Below are positions 8,667 to 14,827 of a stretch of DNA of 14,827 nt, piece by piece; the stretch's first letter is position 1; each line of letters opens with the position of its first letter. Both the position numbers and the translations under genes were made by a program. Source of the DNA: Desulfurellales bacterium (GTDB lineage: Bacteria > Campylobacterota_A > Desulfurellia > Desulfurellales > Hippeaceae). The stretch covers positions 1 to 14,827 of the forward strand of contig JAMOPP010000057.1 of assembly GCA_027064405.1 (NCBI GenBank). The letters run 5' to 3'. The notes beneath the pieces are model-generated. The model worked only from the letters and a program-made list of their open reading frames with translations, had not been told where the DNA came from and did not search any database.

Positions 8667-9520
8667 AGATAGGTACAAGGGGCTCTGCACTTGCACTGTG
8701 GCAGGCATCTTTTGTAAAAGATAAGCTTGAAAATCACGGCATTACGAGTGAAATTATAAAAATTAAGACAACCGGTGATGTGATAAAAGACAAGCCGCTT
8801 TATCAATTTGGCGGAAAAGGTCTTTTTACAAAAGAGATAGAGAAACAACTGATTGATAAAAATATAGATATTGCAGTTCATAGTTTAAAAGATGTAACCG
8901 TTTTTGACTTGGAAGATTTTGATTTTTTATTTCTAAAAAGGGATTCATACAAAGATGTTTTGGTTTCTCATAAGGGTGATTTGTCAAATTTACCAAGTGG
9001 TGCATCGGTGGGAACAACATCCTTAAGAAGGCAATTTGAAATTTATTCAAAAAGAAGGGATTTAAATTTTGTGAGCCTAAGGGGTAATCTTGATACCCGT
9101 TTAAAAAAATTGGAAAGAGGCGAAGTTGATGCAATAGTGGTATCAAAATCGGGGCTTTTGAGGTTGGGTATATTTAATAAATCCTATATGTATGATATTG
9201 ATATTGTGCCCTCGGCAGGACAGGGGGTTGTTGCCGTTCAATTTTTAAAAAACGATGAAATGAGAGAGAAACTCTCTTTTTTAGAGGATGAGCATACAAG
9301 GATGTGTGTATCCGCAGAGAGGCAATTTGTAAGAGAACTAAACGCCTCGTGTAATTATCCGATAGGTGCCTATGCTTATTTTCAAAATAATAAATACTGT
9401 ATGAATGTTGCATACGGCGTAATAGATAATATTGAAAAGGTTATACATTTTCAGGTCTGTTCGGATAGTTTTGAAGAGGCTGTTGATGATTGTGTAAAAT
9501 ATGTAAGAGGTGCAATATGA
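8642..9520 (+). CDS. hemC: Hydroxymethylbilane synthase (porphobilinogen deaminase)
   Basis: HemC joins four porphobilinogen molecules into the linear tetrapyrrole hydroxymethylbilane. In 292 residues it shows LKIGTRGSALALWQA at the N-terminus and GKGLFTKEIE. The catalytic Asp84 lies in HSLKDV, followed by Thr where most members have Pro. GTTSLRRQ and LRGNLDTRL are also present. Cys237 in LNASCNYPIGAYA anchors the dipyrromethane cofactor (Cys242 in E. coli). The C-terminal domain is a little short compared with the 313-residue E. coli enzyme. It overlaps hemA by 25 nt and hemD by 4 nt, placing three consecutive pathway-related genes in one translationally coupled block; hemB and hemL are not in the window. 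Confidence 0.96.
   Translation: MLFLGKQLKIGTRGSALALWQASFVKDKLENHGITSEIIKIKTTGDVIKDKPLYQFGGKGLFTKEIEKQLIDKNIDIAVHSLKDVTVFDLEDFDFLFLKRDSYKDVLVSHKGDLSNLPSGASVGTTSLRRQFEIYSKRRDLNFVSLRGNLDTRLKKLERGEVDAIVVSKSGLLRLGIFNKSYMYDIDIVPSAGQGVVAVQFLKNDEMREKLSFLEDEHTRMCVSAERQFVRELNASCNYPIGAYAYFQNNKYCMNVAYGVIDNIEKVIHFQVCSDSFEEAVDDCVKYVRGAI
9505..9510 (+). promoter_or_regulatory. Shine-Dalgarno fixing the hemD start
   Basis: AAGAGG lies 6 nt before the ATG at 9517, which overlaps the hemC stop as ATGA. This favours 9517 over the in-frame ATG at 9490 lying deeper inside hemC. Confidence 0.65.
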
Positions 9521-10383
9521 TTGTTAAAATATCCAACAATGTAAGTTTAAGATATTTCCCGTATTTTACGGAAGATGTAAAATTTGAAGAGGGTGTTCAT
9601 AAAAAATTTATGCTTAAATGTCAACAAGTTGTTAAAAACTCGGAATCCGTGTTAATAACCAATAAAAATAATATTGTGCCGGACTTAAAGATAGAATATG
9701 CGCAAGAAAAACGGCGTAAGAAGGTTTTATTCAGTGCAAATAGACAGGATTTGATAAAATATACGGAAAAGTATGATGATATTTTTGATATCTATCCTAT
9801 GGAATCCATAGATTTTAAACCGATTGATTTTGTTATTGACGATAACTATAAATGGGTTGTATTTACGAGTAAAAGAGCCGTAGAATTTTTTCTTGCAAGG
9901 GTTAAAATAAGGTACTTTTGCGATAAGAAAATAGCGGCTATAGGTTCAAAAACAGCGGAAGTCTTGAAAAGCAGGGGCTTGTATATGAACTTTGTTCCGG
10001 AAAAGTTTTATTCTGCGGATGCAGCTGAATTTTTAAAGGATAAAGAAGATGTTGCCGTTATTAGCGCAAAAAAACACACCCATGCATATGATGATATGGA
10101 AAATATACAGGTTATACCGGTCTATGAAAATGTAATACCTAAAAATATATATAATTTTGACTATGATATTGATTTTGATTATGGATTATTTAGTGCCCCG
10201 TCAACATTTTGGCATATAAAAGAGGTGTTCGGCGATAAGATAATTAAAAGAATTAAAAATATTATTGCAATAGGTGAAACAACAAAAGACTATATAGAAT
10301 CGTGCGGTTACAAGACCGATATACCCGAAAAATCTACTTTTGACGATATGTTTTTGTATTTAAAAGATAGGGAGAAGTTATGA
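9517..10383 (+). CDS. hemD: Uroporphyrinogen-III synthase with an N-terminal extension
   Basis: HemD cyclises hydroxymethylbilane with inversion of ring D to uroporphyrinogen III, the branch point for heme, siroheme and cobalamin. The family is poorly conserved, but residues about 69-288 match it: RRKKVLFSANRQDL as the first strand and helix, WVVFTSKRAVEFF at 113-125, KIAAIGSKTAEVLKSRG at 138-154, FSAPSTFW at 225-232 and IIAIGETTKDYIESCGY at 249-265. Position right after hemC supports the call. Residues 1-68 are extra compared with a usual 250-residue HemD. By eye they faintly resemble the first part of SUMT/CobA methyltransferase, which is fused to HemD in many bacteria, but without its glycine-rich motif. 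The 288-residue version from 9517 is chosen because of its Shine-Dalgarno and ATGA overlap with hemC. Confidence 0.85.
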   Translation: MIVKISNNVSLRYFPYFTEDVKFEEGVHKKFMLKCQQVVKNSESVLITNKNNIVPDLKIEYAQEKRRKKVLFSANRQDLIKYTEKYDDIFDIYPMESIDFKPIDFVIDDNYKWVVFTSKRAVEFFLARVKIRYFCDKKIAAIGSKTAEVLKSRGLYMNFVPEKFYSADAAEFLKDKEDVAVISAKKHTHAYDDMENIQVIPVYENVIPKNIYNFDYDIDFDYGLFSAPSTFWHIKEVFGDKIIKRIKNIIAIGETTKDYIESCGYKTDIPEKSTFDDMFLYLKDREKL

Positions 10384-11195
10384 GTGATATTGAAAGTTTG
10401 GAACAGATTGCCAAAGAGGTGAGACGAGATATATTAGTAATGCTTAATAAATCAGGCAGTGGTCACAGCGGAGGTTCGTTAAGTGTGACCGATATACTTG
10501 TTGCCCTATACTTTGGTAAAATTATGAACTATGACCCACATAATCCTGAGGATGAAGAGAGAGACAGGCTTGTTTTATCAAAGGGACACGCGTGCCCTGC
10601 TCTTTATGCCGTTTTATCGAAAGCCGGTTATTTTGAAAGGGATTTGCTTTGGAGTTTGAGAAAGCTCGGAAGCCCTCTTCAAGGTCATCCGGACTCGAAA
10701 AAGCTTCCCGGTATTGATGCTGCAACCGGTTCTTTGGGAAACGGTATAAGCCAAGCTGTAGGAATGGCTCTTGCGGCAAAGGTTTTAAAGAAAAAATATA
10801 AGGTTTTTTGTATTGTAGGTGACGGTGAGATGGACGAAGGCTTGGTTTATGAGGCGTTAAATGTAGCCGGACACTACAAGCTATCAAATTTGATAGTCAT
10901 AGTTGATAATAACGGACTGCAGATAGACGGTAAATGTTCCGATGTTATGAATATCTATCCTTTAAAGGATAAATTTGACGCTTTTAATTTTAAAACATTT
11001 GAGATAGGCGGACATAACTACAAAAGTTTGCTTGACACATTAACCACAGCAAAAAGAAATGTCTTAAAACCGTCCGCTATTATAGCAAGGACGGTAAAAG
11101 GTATGGGTGTTTCTTTTATGGCAAATAAGGTTGAATATCACGGTGTTGCGCCAAGTGACGATGAGCTTAAAAGAGCTTTGGAGGAGTTAAAATAA
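10380..11195 (+). CDS. Transketolase, N-terminal (TPP-binding) subunit
   Basis: This is the pyrophosphate-binding half of a two-subunit transketolase, which moves two-carbon ketol units between sugar phosphates in the non-oxidative pentose phosphate pathway using thiamine diphosphate and a divalent metal. The 271 residues contain GSGHSGGSLS with His29 and SKGHACPALYAVL with His70. A thiamine diphosphate metal-binding motif starts with GDGEMDEG at about 147 and ends in IVDNNGLQ. PLQGHPD and ATGSLGNGISQAVGMALA are also typical. It ends where split transketolases end and is followed by its partner with a 1-nt overlap (TAATG). The start overlaps the hemD stop as ATGA, with AGGGAG 5 nt upstream. 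The split form occurs in several bacterial phyla and archaea; a DXS- or E1-type enzyme is less likely from the motif set. Confidence 0.92.
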   Translation: MSDIESLEQIAKEVRRDILVMLNKSGSGHSGGSLSVTDILVALYFGKIMNYDPHNPEDEERDRLVLSKGHACPALYAVLSKAGYFERDLLWSLRKLGSPLQGHPDSKKLPGIDAATGSLGNGISQAVGMALAAKVLKKKYKVFCIVGDGEMDEGLVYEALNVAGHYKLSNLIVIVDNNGLQIDGKCSDVMNIYPLKDKFDAFNFKTFEIGGHNYKSLLDTLTTAKRNVLKPSAIIARTVKGMGVSFMANKVEYHGVAPSDDELKRALEELK

Positions 11196-12121
11196 TGGAA
11201 ATGAAAGCTACAAGAGAAGCCTATGGCAAGGCTCTGATTGAAATAGGTAAGAATGAAAAAGTTGTTGTGCTTGATGCGGATTTATCCGGCTCAACAAAGT
11301 CTGCGGATTTTAAGAAGGTATATCCTGAAAGATTTTTTAATATGGGTATAGCTGAGTCAAGTATGGTGGGTACGGCTGCCGGAATGGCGCTTTCCGGTTT
11401 AAAACCTTACGCTTCTTCTTTTGCCGTTTTTGTGACAGGCAGAGCTTTTGAACCAATTAGACAATCAATATGTTATCAAAATCTTGATGTTGTTTTGTGT
11501 GGTTCTCATTCGGGTATCAGTGTCGGAGAAGATGGCGGCTCTCACCAATCGGTTGCGGACATCGCTCTTATGCGTTCTTTGCCCAATATGAAGGTTGTTG
11601 TTCCGTGTGATTACAATGAAGCGTTTCTTGCTGTAAAAGCATCGTTGGAGATTGAAGGACCATTGTATATTAGAACCTCAAGGGCAAAATCCCCCATTTT
11701 AACAAGCATTGATGATAAATTTGAACTTGGAAAGGCAAAAATTTTAAAAGAGGGAAGCGATACGGCTATTGTAGCCTGTGGAATGATGAGTTACATTGCA
11801 CTTGAAGCTGCAAAACTGCTTGAAAAAGAGGGTATAAGTGTTGCGGTTGTTAATTCTCCATCCATTAAGCCGCTTGATGAAGAAACTATTTTTACATTAA
11901 GTAAAAATGTATCAAAAATATTTACGCTTGAGGAGCATTCGGTTATAGGCGGGCTTGGCGGAGCTGTAAGTGAATTTTTGTCAGAGAACAATCCTGTCGC
12001 AATCCATAAAATAGGCTTGGAGGATGTTTTCGGAGAGTCTGGAACGAAGGATGATCTGTTCTGCAAATACGGTTTTACAAAAGAATCTGTAGCGGAAAGG
12101 ATAAAAAAGAAGCTTGGTTGA
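11195..12121 (+). CDS. Transketolase, C-terminal subunit
   Basis: This is the pyrimidine-binding and C-terminal half of split transketolase, 308 residues, partner of the preceding gene. FFNMGIAESSMVGTAAGMA carries Glu54, the conserved glutamate that activates the thiamine aminopyrimidine. SVGEDGGSHQSVADIALMR with His117 is typical of transketolase and close relatives. The second domain contains EEHSVIGGLGGAVSEFL. The combined length of the two halves (579) is below the roughly 620-670 of one-chain enzymes, as expected for split forms. ATG at 11195 is preceded by GGAGGAG, the strongest Shine-Dalgarno in the window, 8 nt upstream. An alternative ATG two codons later (11201) would change little. 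Its last 8 nt overlap ftsE. Confidence 0.92.
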   Translation: MEMKATREAYGKALIEIGKNEKVVVLDADLSGSTKSADFKKVYPERFFNMGIAESSMVGTAAGMALSGLKPYASSFAVFVTGRAFEPIRQSICYQNLDVVLCGSHSGISVGEDGGSHQSVADIALMRSLPNMKVVVPCDYNEAFLAVKASLEIEGPLYIRTSRAKSPILTSIDDKFELGKAKILKEGSDTAIVACGMMSYIALEAAKLLEKEGISVAVVNSPSIKPLDEETIFTLSKNVSKIFTLEEHSVIGGLGGAVSEFLSENNPVAIHKIGLEDVFGESGTKDDLFCKYGFTKESVAERIKKKLG

Positions 12122-12743
12122 ATTTATAGAAGTTAATAAAAGTTTCGGCAAAAAAAAGATATTAAATAATGTGAATTTTAGAATTTCGGCAAATAGCATA
12201 AATCAAATAATTGCACCTCAGTCGTCGGGTAAGAGTACGATTTTAAAGATGATTTATGGTGCTGTTAAATTAGACAACGGATTCATTCGTGTTTTTGATA
12301 CAAGTGTGTCTGAGTTAAAATATTCGGCTGTTATATTTTTAAGGCGTTATCTTGGTATTATTTTTGAAGACATAAGATTGATTAAGGGTTTAAGCGTCAA
12401 AGACAATCTGTATATTATAACAAAGATGACAAAAAGGGATTTGTACTTTTCAGATGATGTGATTGAAATTTTGTCAATTAGTCACCTGCTTGATAAATAT
12501 CCCTATGAATTATCCCTAAGCGAACAATCTTTGGTAAATATTGCAAGGGGCGTGATTTTTAATTTTCCTTTGGTGCTTGCCGATGAGCCTCTTAGGTATT
12601 TATCCGACGAATATAAAACCAAAGTATTGAATCTTTTTAAATATTTAAATAAAGAGCGCGGTATAACATTTTTAATAGCTTCTCAAAAAAATCTTGATGA
12701 ATCATTTAAAGTATTGGATGTGAATTTAAATGAAAAAAAATAG
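12114..12743 (+). CDS. ftsE: FtsE-like division ABC protein with degenerate ATPase motifs
   Basis: FtsE is the cytoplasmic ATPase of the FtsEX complex that controls septal peptidoglycan hydrolases. In these 209 residues the fold and family are clear: EFIEVNKSFGKKKIL at the N-terminus, FLRRYLGIIFEDIRLI matching E. coli FLRRQIGMIFQDHHLL, and ADEP at 156-159. ftsX follows with a 14-nt overlap. Several catalytic elements are altered. Walker A is APQSSGKST at 34-42, with Ala for the first Gly but Lys40 kept. The Q-loop Gln is Glu85. The signature LSGGEQQ is LSLSEQS at 133-139. The D-loop NLD is YLS, and the switch His is Gln191. Walker B Asp157 and Glu158 remain. The frame is intact, so this is not simple decay. 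The TTG at 12114 is the only plausible start, with a weak upstream site, so it is probably coupled to the transketolase gene. Confidence 0.85.
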   Translation: MVEFIEVNKSFGKKKILNNVNFRISANSINQIIAPQSSGKSTILKMIYGAVKLDNGFIRVFDTSVSELKYSAVIFLRRYLGIIFEDIRLIKGLSVKDNLYIITKMTKRDLYFSDDVIEILSISHLLDKYPYELSLSEQSLVNIARGVIFNFPLVLADEPLRYLSDEYKTKVLNLFKYLNKERGITFLIASQKNLDESFKVLDVNLNEKK

Positions 12744-13563
12744 TATAAGTATGGCATTTTTTTTTGTTGTTGTGGCATTTATTCTGACTATGAGTGTACT
12801 AATGAGCATCTTTTTTGCCGTTGATGAGCATGTTGTTCAGAAAAAATCCAATATCCCTATGTATGTTTTTTTTAATTTAAATACAAACCTTAATATTGTT
12901 AATCGTGTGTCTAATGATTTTAAACTTAATCCCAATGTTAAAAATGTAAAATTAATAGATAAAGATAGGGCTTTCAATGATATGGTCGGTAAATTTTCCA
13001 TAAATAAAAGTCTATTCAACAAAAATCCCTTTCCCTACTCATTGGAGATTTTCTTTGAGCCCAACGCCACAAATTTAGTCAATTTCAAAAACTTTAAAAA
13101 AAGTGCACTTCAAAGGGAATCCGTTGACGATGTTCGCTTTCCGAAAAAATTTTTGCAAGATATGGAAACCGTGCATTCAAATGTTCTGATGTTTTCCAAG
13201 ATTATAATTTCCATTTTATATGCAGTCGAATTTGTTGTTTTTTTGTCAATTACAACTATTTTGTACTATTATAACAAGGAAGATTTCGATACCTTAAAGT
13301 TTTTTGGCATAAAAAGAGGTAAAATTTTTGGTATTTTCTTGCGGAATACTATGTCAACAACTGTTTTTGCGTCTATTTTTTCCGTATTTTTCATTATTGC
13401 CGTATATTTTCTCTACGATAAATATGCAAATATTCAATACATAAATAAGGAGCTTTTCAAAAGCTCGCTTCAAACTACATTTATTCTAAACCTGTCTGTG
13501 GGATTTTTGTTTACATTCTTCTCATCTGCTTTTGTTTTTATTTTTAAAGATGAAAAAGTATAA
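12730..13563 (+). CDS. ftsX: FtsX-like division membrane protein
   Basis: FtsX is the four-pass inner-membrane partner of FtsE; its large first periplasmic loop binds and positions hydrolase activators such as EnvC. The 277 residues show this layout. A short basic N-terminus precedes TM1 at about 8-31, followed by an extracytoplasmic domain at about 32-156. TM2 is at about 157-181, then a cytoplasmic loop with NKEDFDTLKFFGIKRG, TM3 at about 208-229 and TM4 at about 249-272. The loop matches the FtsX pattern of a charged segment followed by a short helix near the membrane. Primary sequence conservation is low, as usual for FtsX, so context with ftsE before and an EnvC-like gene after carries much of the call. 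The start lies in the ftsE tail, and the ATG is followed directly by a run of eight A. Confidence 0.85.
   Translation: MKKNSISMAFFFVVVAFILTMSVLMSIFFAVDEHVVQKKSNIPMYVFFNLNTNLNIVNRVSNDFKLNPNVKNVKLIDKDRAFNDMVGKFSINKSLFNKNPFPYSLEIFFEPNATNLVNFKNFKKSALQRESVDDVRFPKKFLQDMETVHSNVLMFSKIIISILYAVEFVVFLSITTILYYYNKEDFDTLKFFGIKRGKIFGIFLRNTMSTTVFASIFSVFFIIAVYFLYDKYANIQYINKELFKSSLQTTFILNLSVGFLFTFFSSAFVFIFKDEKV
12733..12740 (+). other. A8 homopolymer at the ftsE/ftsX overlap
   Basis: Eight A residues sit inside the 14-nt overlap, just after the ftsX ATG and before the ftsE TAG. Loss of one A in a transcript would join the ftsE frame to the ftsX frame. Similar A tracts are common in this A-rich genome, so any role is speculative. 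Confidence 0.35.
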
Positions 13564-14743
13564 ATTTGTTTTTGTTTTTCTTCTCACTTTCATTTTTAGC
13601 ATAGACTGTTTTGGTTTAAATAAATCTTTTGTTGAAAAAAAAATAAAAACCCTAAACAGTGCTTTGGAGTCAAAAAAAAGCGATTACATTAAACTTAGAC
13701 TACAATATAAAGTTTTAACAAAAAAAATAGAGTTAACAAACAAAAAAATAGCAAAAATAAAGAGTGATATAAAACATAAAAAAAGCGGGTTAAAAATTTT
13801 AAATCGTAAGATAACGCTTCTAAAAAAAGATGTTGTATCCGTAAGCTATACGCTTGAGTTTCAAAAACAGCAGCTTTATAAAGAGCTTAGGGAATATTAT
13901 AAATATTCAAAAATCAGCAGATACTATAAAAAAGGTATTTGGTATGAATATATGAATAACTTTATAGGTCTGTATATGCAGGACAAAATTAAAAAATATG
14001 TATCAAGAAGAAGTTATTTAAAATCAAGAATAGAAAGCCTGAATGCTTTGATAGAGAAAAAGGTCAATATACTAAAAAATATTAAAGAACAGGAAAGGGA
14101 TTTAAAGAAGGAAAATGTACAGCTTACTGCATTTGCAAAAAAAGCATCAAGGCAAAAAAAGGTATATTTGAATGAGATTGCAACACTTCAAAAGGAGCAG
14201 GAAAAATTAAGGTCAGTACTGAGCGACATAATAAAAAAAGAAAGAATCGAAAGACTTAAGGCACTTAAAAGAAAACAAAAAAGAAAAAAACGGCATATTG
14301 TTAGTGTAAAAAAACAACAGACTGTTGATATTAAAACCGTAGAGAGGGAGTTTAAGGCTTTAAAAAACAGAATTAATCCGCCTGTAAGAGGTAAAATTGT
14401 TGACACTTTTGGAAAAAAATATGATACTTTATTCAAGGTCTATACCCGAAATGACGGTATAGATATAAAAGCTTCAAAAGGAAGCTGCGTAAGGGTAATC
14501 TATGGAGGTAAAATAGACTATATAGGTCGCCTTCCGGGATATGGTCATCTTGTGATTGTTAATCACCTTAACGGGTATTATAGTGTGTATGGAGGAGTGT
14601 TGACAAGATTAAAGATAGGTAGTAGAGTAAAAAAATATCAGTGTATAGGCAATATGGAGAGTAGTAAACTTCATTTTGAGATAAGGAGGCATGCTGTAGC
14701 TATAAATCCTTTAATATTTTTAAACAAGGGGGCTTTGAGGTAG
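13550..14743 (+). CDS. envC: EnvC-like murein hydrolase activator (coiled coil plus degenerate LytM/M23 domain)
   Basis: Predicted periplasmic activator of cell-separation amidases, recruited by FtsX. The 397 residues begin with a signal peptide (MKKYKFVFVFLLTFIFS, probable cleavage near residue 22). A long Lys-rich coiled coil runs from about 23 to 235, then a very basic linker from about 237 to 256, then an M23/LytM domain at about 275-390. M23 enzymes bind zinc through His of HxGID, Asp, and HxH. Here the first is Asn301 (RNDGID), the Asp is Asp305, the YAH-type His is Gly349, and HLH is KLH with Lys373 and His375. It should therefore be inactive as an endopeptidase, as E. coli EnvC is. 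The ATG at 13550 is chosen over the in-frame TTG at 13532 because it starts a proper signal peptide; it overlaps ftsX by 14 nt. Cys20 does not make a good lipobox. Confidence 0.85.
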   Translation: MKKYKFVFVFLLTFIFSIDCFGLNKSFVEKKIKTLNSALESKKSDYIKLRLQYKVLTKKIELTNKKIAKIKSDIKHKKSGLKILNRKITLLKKDVVSVSYTLEFQKQQLYKELREYYKYSKISRYYKKGIWYEYMNNFIGLYMQDKIKKYVSRRSYLKSRIESLNALIEKKVNILKNIKEQERDLKKENVQLTAFAKKASRQKKVYLNEIATLQKEQEKLRSVLSDIIKKERIERLKALKRKQKRKKRHIVSVKKQQTVDIKTVEREFKALKNRINPPVRGKIVDTFGKKYDTLFKVYTRNDGIDIKASKGSCVRVIYGGKIDYIGRLPGYGHLVIVNHLNGYYSVYGGVLTRLKIGSRVKKYQCIGNMESSKLHFEIRRHAVAINPLIFLNKGALR

Positions 14744-14745
14744 TT

Positions 14746-14827
14746 ATGAAAAAAGGTGTAAGTGTTTTATTTTTTATTATTCTATTTAGTGTTAGTGCTT
14801 GTGCCGCACCTAATAGCGACATAAAAA
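14746..14827 (+). CDS. Exported protein, 5' end only (possible lipoprotein; CtpA-type protease by synteny)
   Basis: Only 27 codons are in view before the window ends. They read as a signal peptide: Met-Lys-Lys, a hydrophobic stretch GVSVLFFIILF, then SVSACAAPNSD. VSAC at 16-19 fits the lipobox pattern, so lipid attachment at Cys19 is plausible; ordinary signal peptidase cleavage near the Ala residues is the alternative. GAGG at 14737-14740 lies 5 nt before the ATG, and the gap from envC is 2 nt. In many diderms envC is followed by a carboxyl-terminal processing protease gene (ctpA/prc). That is the best guess for identity, but no catalytic domain is visible here. Confidence 0.6.
   Translation, partial: MKKGVSVLFFIILFSVSACAAPNSDIK

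Noticed and set aside
8826..9146. Minus-strand open frame opposite hemC
   Set aside because: It is fully covered by hemC with clear motifs; the translation shows no family features and no ribosome site.
11032..11037. TTGACA within the transketolase N-subunit gene
   Set aside because: No acceptable -10 element follows at 16-18 nt.
12114..12743. Treating ftsE as a pseudogene
   Set aside because: The frame is full length with no stop or frameshift, overlaps on both sides are intact, and the Walker A Lys and Walker B Asp-Glu persist; altered function fits better than decay.
13605..13609. Cys20 of the EnvC-like protein as a lipoprotein anchor
   Set aside because: The preceding residues Ser-Ile-Asp do not fit a lipobox; Asp at -1 is not accepted. 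Ordinary signal peptidase cleavage is more likely.
14400..14425. TTGACA followed by TATGAT inside envC as a sigma-70-type promoter
   Set aside because: The spacer is only 14 nt, too short for a normal promoter, and both hexamers are expected by chance in such AT-rich coding sequence.
14600..14628. TTGACA with a 17-nt spacer to TAGAGT, about 120 nt before the last gene
   Set aside because: Spacing is right but the -10 matches only 4 of 6, and several TTGACA copies are expected by chance in this window. It would need start-site mapping to be believed.

Overview
The window is a 14.8 kb, low-GC stretch from a Gram-negative-type bacterium. It carries fourteen genes, all on the + strand, twelve complete and one cut at each end. 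Neighbours are separated by at most 13 nt and most overlap, so no intergenic space could hold a conventional terminator, an origin or an RNA gene. No rRNA, tRNA, CRISPR array, insertion sequence or phage gene was seen. The long GyrB with a proteobacterial-style insert, the EnvC-like divisome protein and the probable lipoprotein at the right edge point to a diderm. Low GC, split transketolase and hem genes beside gyrase would fit a Deferribacterota-like lineage. That placement is inference and would need 16S or marker-gene phylogeny.

Left part (1-6452): the replication and topology block, namely the C-terminal two thirds of dnaN, then recF, gyrB and gyrA. This is the classic dnaA-dnaN-recF-gyr order, so the chromosomal replication start region is probably just upstream. 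dnaN and recF are very A-rich (about 20-23% GC by hand count), while gyrB is clearly higher.

Middle part (6430-12121): a trans-type polyprenyl diphosphate synthase (quinone side chain), then hemA, hemC and hemD (glutamyl-tRNA to uroporphyrinogen III), then a transketolase split into N- and C-terminal subunits. All are joined by 1-25 nt overlaps. The set links quinone side-chain and tetrapyrrole (respiratory cofactor) supply with pentose phosphate metabolism.

Right part (12114-14827): a division module of ftsE, ftsX and an envC-like LytM/M23 activator, followed by the first 27 codons of an exported, probably lipid-anchored protein. By synteny this may be a carboxyl-terminal processing protease, but that is not shown by the sequence here.

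The most striking observation is the FtsE. It is recognisable by length, context and the FLRR/D-R-L region, and it keeps the Walker A lysine and the Walker B Asp-Glu. However, the first P-loop glycine, the Q-loop Gln, both signature glycines, the D-loop Asp and the switch His are all replaced. Together with an EnvC-like partner lacking three expected metal-site histidines, this suggests an FtsEX-EnvC relay built on a degenerate (pseudo-)ATPase. Further points of interest are a 68-residue N-terminal extension on HemD that may be a CobA remnant, a Met at the quinolone-contact position of GyrA, and the gapless fourteen-gene array itself.
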